NCBI GenBank assembly: GCA_020201485.1
Contig: JAIVGT010000256.1
Span: 1 to 6,140, forward strand
DNA from: Halobacteriales archaeon
Lineage (GTDB): Archaea > Thermoplasmatota > SW-10-69-26 > JACQPN01 > JAIVGT01
Reading direction: 5' to 3'
DNA length: 6,140 nucleotides
This document shows, in pieces, positions 5,367 through 6,140 of the stretch. The position numbers and the translations under genes were made by a program. The notes under the pieces were generated by a model. The model was given only the letters and a program-made list of their open reading frames with translations. It had not been told where the DNA came from and made no database searches. Each line of letters starts with the position of its first letter. Position 1 is the stretch's first letter.

Positions 5367-5396
5367 GGTTCCCGACGAGGCGAGCGACCGGGAACC
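5367..5396. repeat. Inverted repeat GGTTCCC-N16-GGGAACC (possible operator)
   Basis: Perfect 7-bp arms at 5367-5373 and 5390-5396 are 23 bp apart centre to centre, roughly two helical turns, so a dimeric regulator could contact both on one face. The dyad centre (5381.5) is 80.5 bp from the zinc-ribbon ATG and 78.5 bp from the glycosidase ATG, almost exactly midway. This placement suits a shared operator for the two divergent genes. No transcription-factor gene is in the window. It could also form an RNA hairpin with a 16-nt loop. Confidence 0.5.
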
Positions 5397-5459
5397 GGGG
5401 CACGACCCAGTGTGCATCACCGCTTCGTCGCAAGCCCAGCGGACAAACCCGGCGCAAGC

Positions 5460-6140
5460 ATGACGCCTTGCCGCGCCAAGCGCCGGCACGGGATGGAGCC
5501 CCTCGTCTCGGGGCCGCGGGGCGCAGGGCGGTTCGCCGTCCGCCGCGGCGTGCTGCACATCGACGGAGCGCCCCGCTTCCTCTGGAGCGCGGACTATCCC
5601 TACTACCGCGACGAGCCCTCGCACTGGGCCGACCGCCTGGCGAAGCTGCGCGAGGCCGGCATCCAGGTCGTGACCTGCTACGTGCCGTGGCGGCACCACG
5701 CCCCCCAGGACCCGCTGCGCGGCGGCATCGTGGACTTCGACGGCAGCACGCAAGGGAACCGGGACGTGAAGGGCTTCCTCCGCCTCGCGCACGAGCACGG
5801 CCTGCTGGCCATGGTCAAGCCCGGGCCGTTCGTGCACGCCGAGCTGCGGTACGGAGGGCTGCCCGACTACGTGGACCCGGACCTCAACCCGCGCATCGAG
5901 CCGGAGATGACCGGCACCGGCGCGCTCTTCCGCTGGATCGTGAGCCGCGACCAGGCGGCGGCGAACCACAGCCTGCCCGCGCCGCTCGACCCCGCGTTCG
6001 TGGAATACGTCCGCGGCTGGCTGCAGGCGGTGACGCGCGAGGTCATCGCGCCGAACACCTGGCCACGCGGCCCCATCGTCGCCCTCCAGCTCCTCAACGA
6101 GGGCATCTACTGCGACGCGAGCAACGGCATCATCCCGAAC
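5460..6140 (+). CDS. Glycoside hydrolase, GH35/clan GH-A type (partial; C-terminus outside window)
   Basis: N-terminal 227 residues of a TIM-barrel glycosidase resembling GH35 beta-galactosidases. It would hydrolyse a glycosidic bond in an unknown sugar. Family landmarks occur in order: LHIDGAPRFLWSADYPYY (32-49, the substrate-side first strand), WADRLAKLREAGIQVVTCYV (56-75), VPWRHHAP (75-82), FDGSTQGNRDVKGFLRLAHE (93-112), VKPGPFVHAELRYGGLPDY (119-137) and GPIVALQLLNEG (204-215). Asn213-Glu214 is the expected acid/base pair. The nucleophile Glu lies beyond the window. Differences from classical GH35: HE after the PW motif is HA, and NEYG is NEG. No signal peptide is visible, since the start is basic without a hydrophobic core, so it is probably cytoplasmic. 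ATG 5460 is used; ATG 5493 and upstream GTG 5412 are alternatives, and none has a clear ribosome binding site. The substrate cannot be inferred. Confidence 0.85.
   Translation, partial: MTPCRAKRRHGMEPLVSGPRGAGRFAVRRGVLHIDGAPRFLWSADYPYYRDEPSHWADRLAKLREAGIQVVTCYVPWRHHAPQDPLRGGIVDFDGSTQGNRDVKGFLRLAHEHGLLAMVKPGPFVHAELRYGGLPDYVDPDLNPRIEPEMTGTGALFRWIVSRDQAAANHSLPAPLDPAFVEYVRGWLQAVTREVIAPNTWPRGPIVALQLLNEGIYCDASNGIIPN

Larger units (their letters stand above)
5302..5459. promoter_or_regulatory. Divergent control region between zinc-ribbon and glycosidase genes
   Basis: 158 bp between divergently oriented start codons must carry both promoters. No convincing -35/-10 pair or archaeal BRE/TATA is visible. 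It contains a near-palindrome GCAAGGCTTTGC (5339-5350, one mismatch) and a perfect 7-bp inverted repeat at its centre (listed separately). Open frames cross the region on both strands but have no recognisable protein content. Confidence 0.5.

Noticed and set aside
5302..5457. Longer zinc-ribbon protein starting near 5457
   Set aside because: The extra 52 residues cross the divergent control region and its dyad, while ATG 5301 has the best ribosome binding site in the window.
5184..5969. 261-codon minus-strand open frame opposite the glycosidase
   Set aside because: It is antisense to conserved GH35-type motifs and overlaps the zinc-ribbon gene in another frame; no domain is visible.
1..6140. 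Mobile element, CRISPR array, toxin-antitoxin or defence system
   Set aside because: I saw no terminal repeats, spaced repeat array, transposase, integrase, or small toxin/antitoxin gene pair. Exonuclease VII and ABC-F here look like ordinary housekeeping versions.

Overview
This is a GC-rich chromosomal window with eight protein-coding genes. The two at the ends run off the window, and intergenic space is short. I see no mobile element, CRISPR array, phage gene, rRNA or tRNA. Composition and gene content fit a free-living high-GC prokaryote. I cannot fix the lineage. Two points lean weakly towards an archaeon, such as a GC-rich euryarchaeote: several starts lack a Shine-Dalgarno sequence (xseA, the glycosylase, the glycosidase), and there is a small CxxC zinc-ribbon protein. 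On the other hand, clear ribosome binding sites before the zinc-ribbon and PAP2 genes, together with xseA-xseB, are equally compatible with a bacterium.

Positions 1-2862 (minus strand) look like one operon read right to left: xseA, xseB and an ABC-F ATPase. xseA and xseB encode the large and small subunits of exonuclease VII and overlap by 4 nt (ATGA). The ABC-F gene encodes a ribosome-associated-type twin ATPase, starts 35 nt after xseB, and leaves the window before its second Walker B. Positions 2863-3040 are a divergent control region containing an inverted repeat and a stable hairpin. Positions 3041-3736 (plus strand) encode a stand-alone ferredoxin-reductase-like flavoprotein with FAD and NAD(P) domains.

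Positions 3675-5301 (minus strand) hold three genes in the same direction: a 59-residue zinc-ribbon protein, an AlkA-like HhH-GPD DNA glycosylase, and a membrane PAP2 phosphatase. The PAP2 gene overlaps the oxidoreductase gene tail to tail by 62 bp. Positions 5302-5459 are a second divergent region, with a perfect 7-bp inverted repeat at almost its exact midpoint. Positions 5460-6140 (plus strand) hold the first 227 residues of a glycoside hydrolase of the GH35/clan-A type.

The recognisable themes are DNA maintenance (exonuclease VII, base-excision glycosylase), translation (ABC-F), and single metabolic or membrane functions (flavoprotein reductase, PAP2 phosphatase, glycosidase). I found no convincing new multi-gene system. 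The most useful leads are the dyads in both divergent promoter regions, the zinc-ribbon start codon sitting in a hairpin loop, the tail-to-tail overlap, and motif departures in the flavoprotein and the glycosidase.
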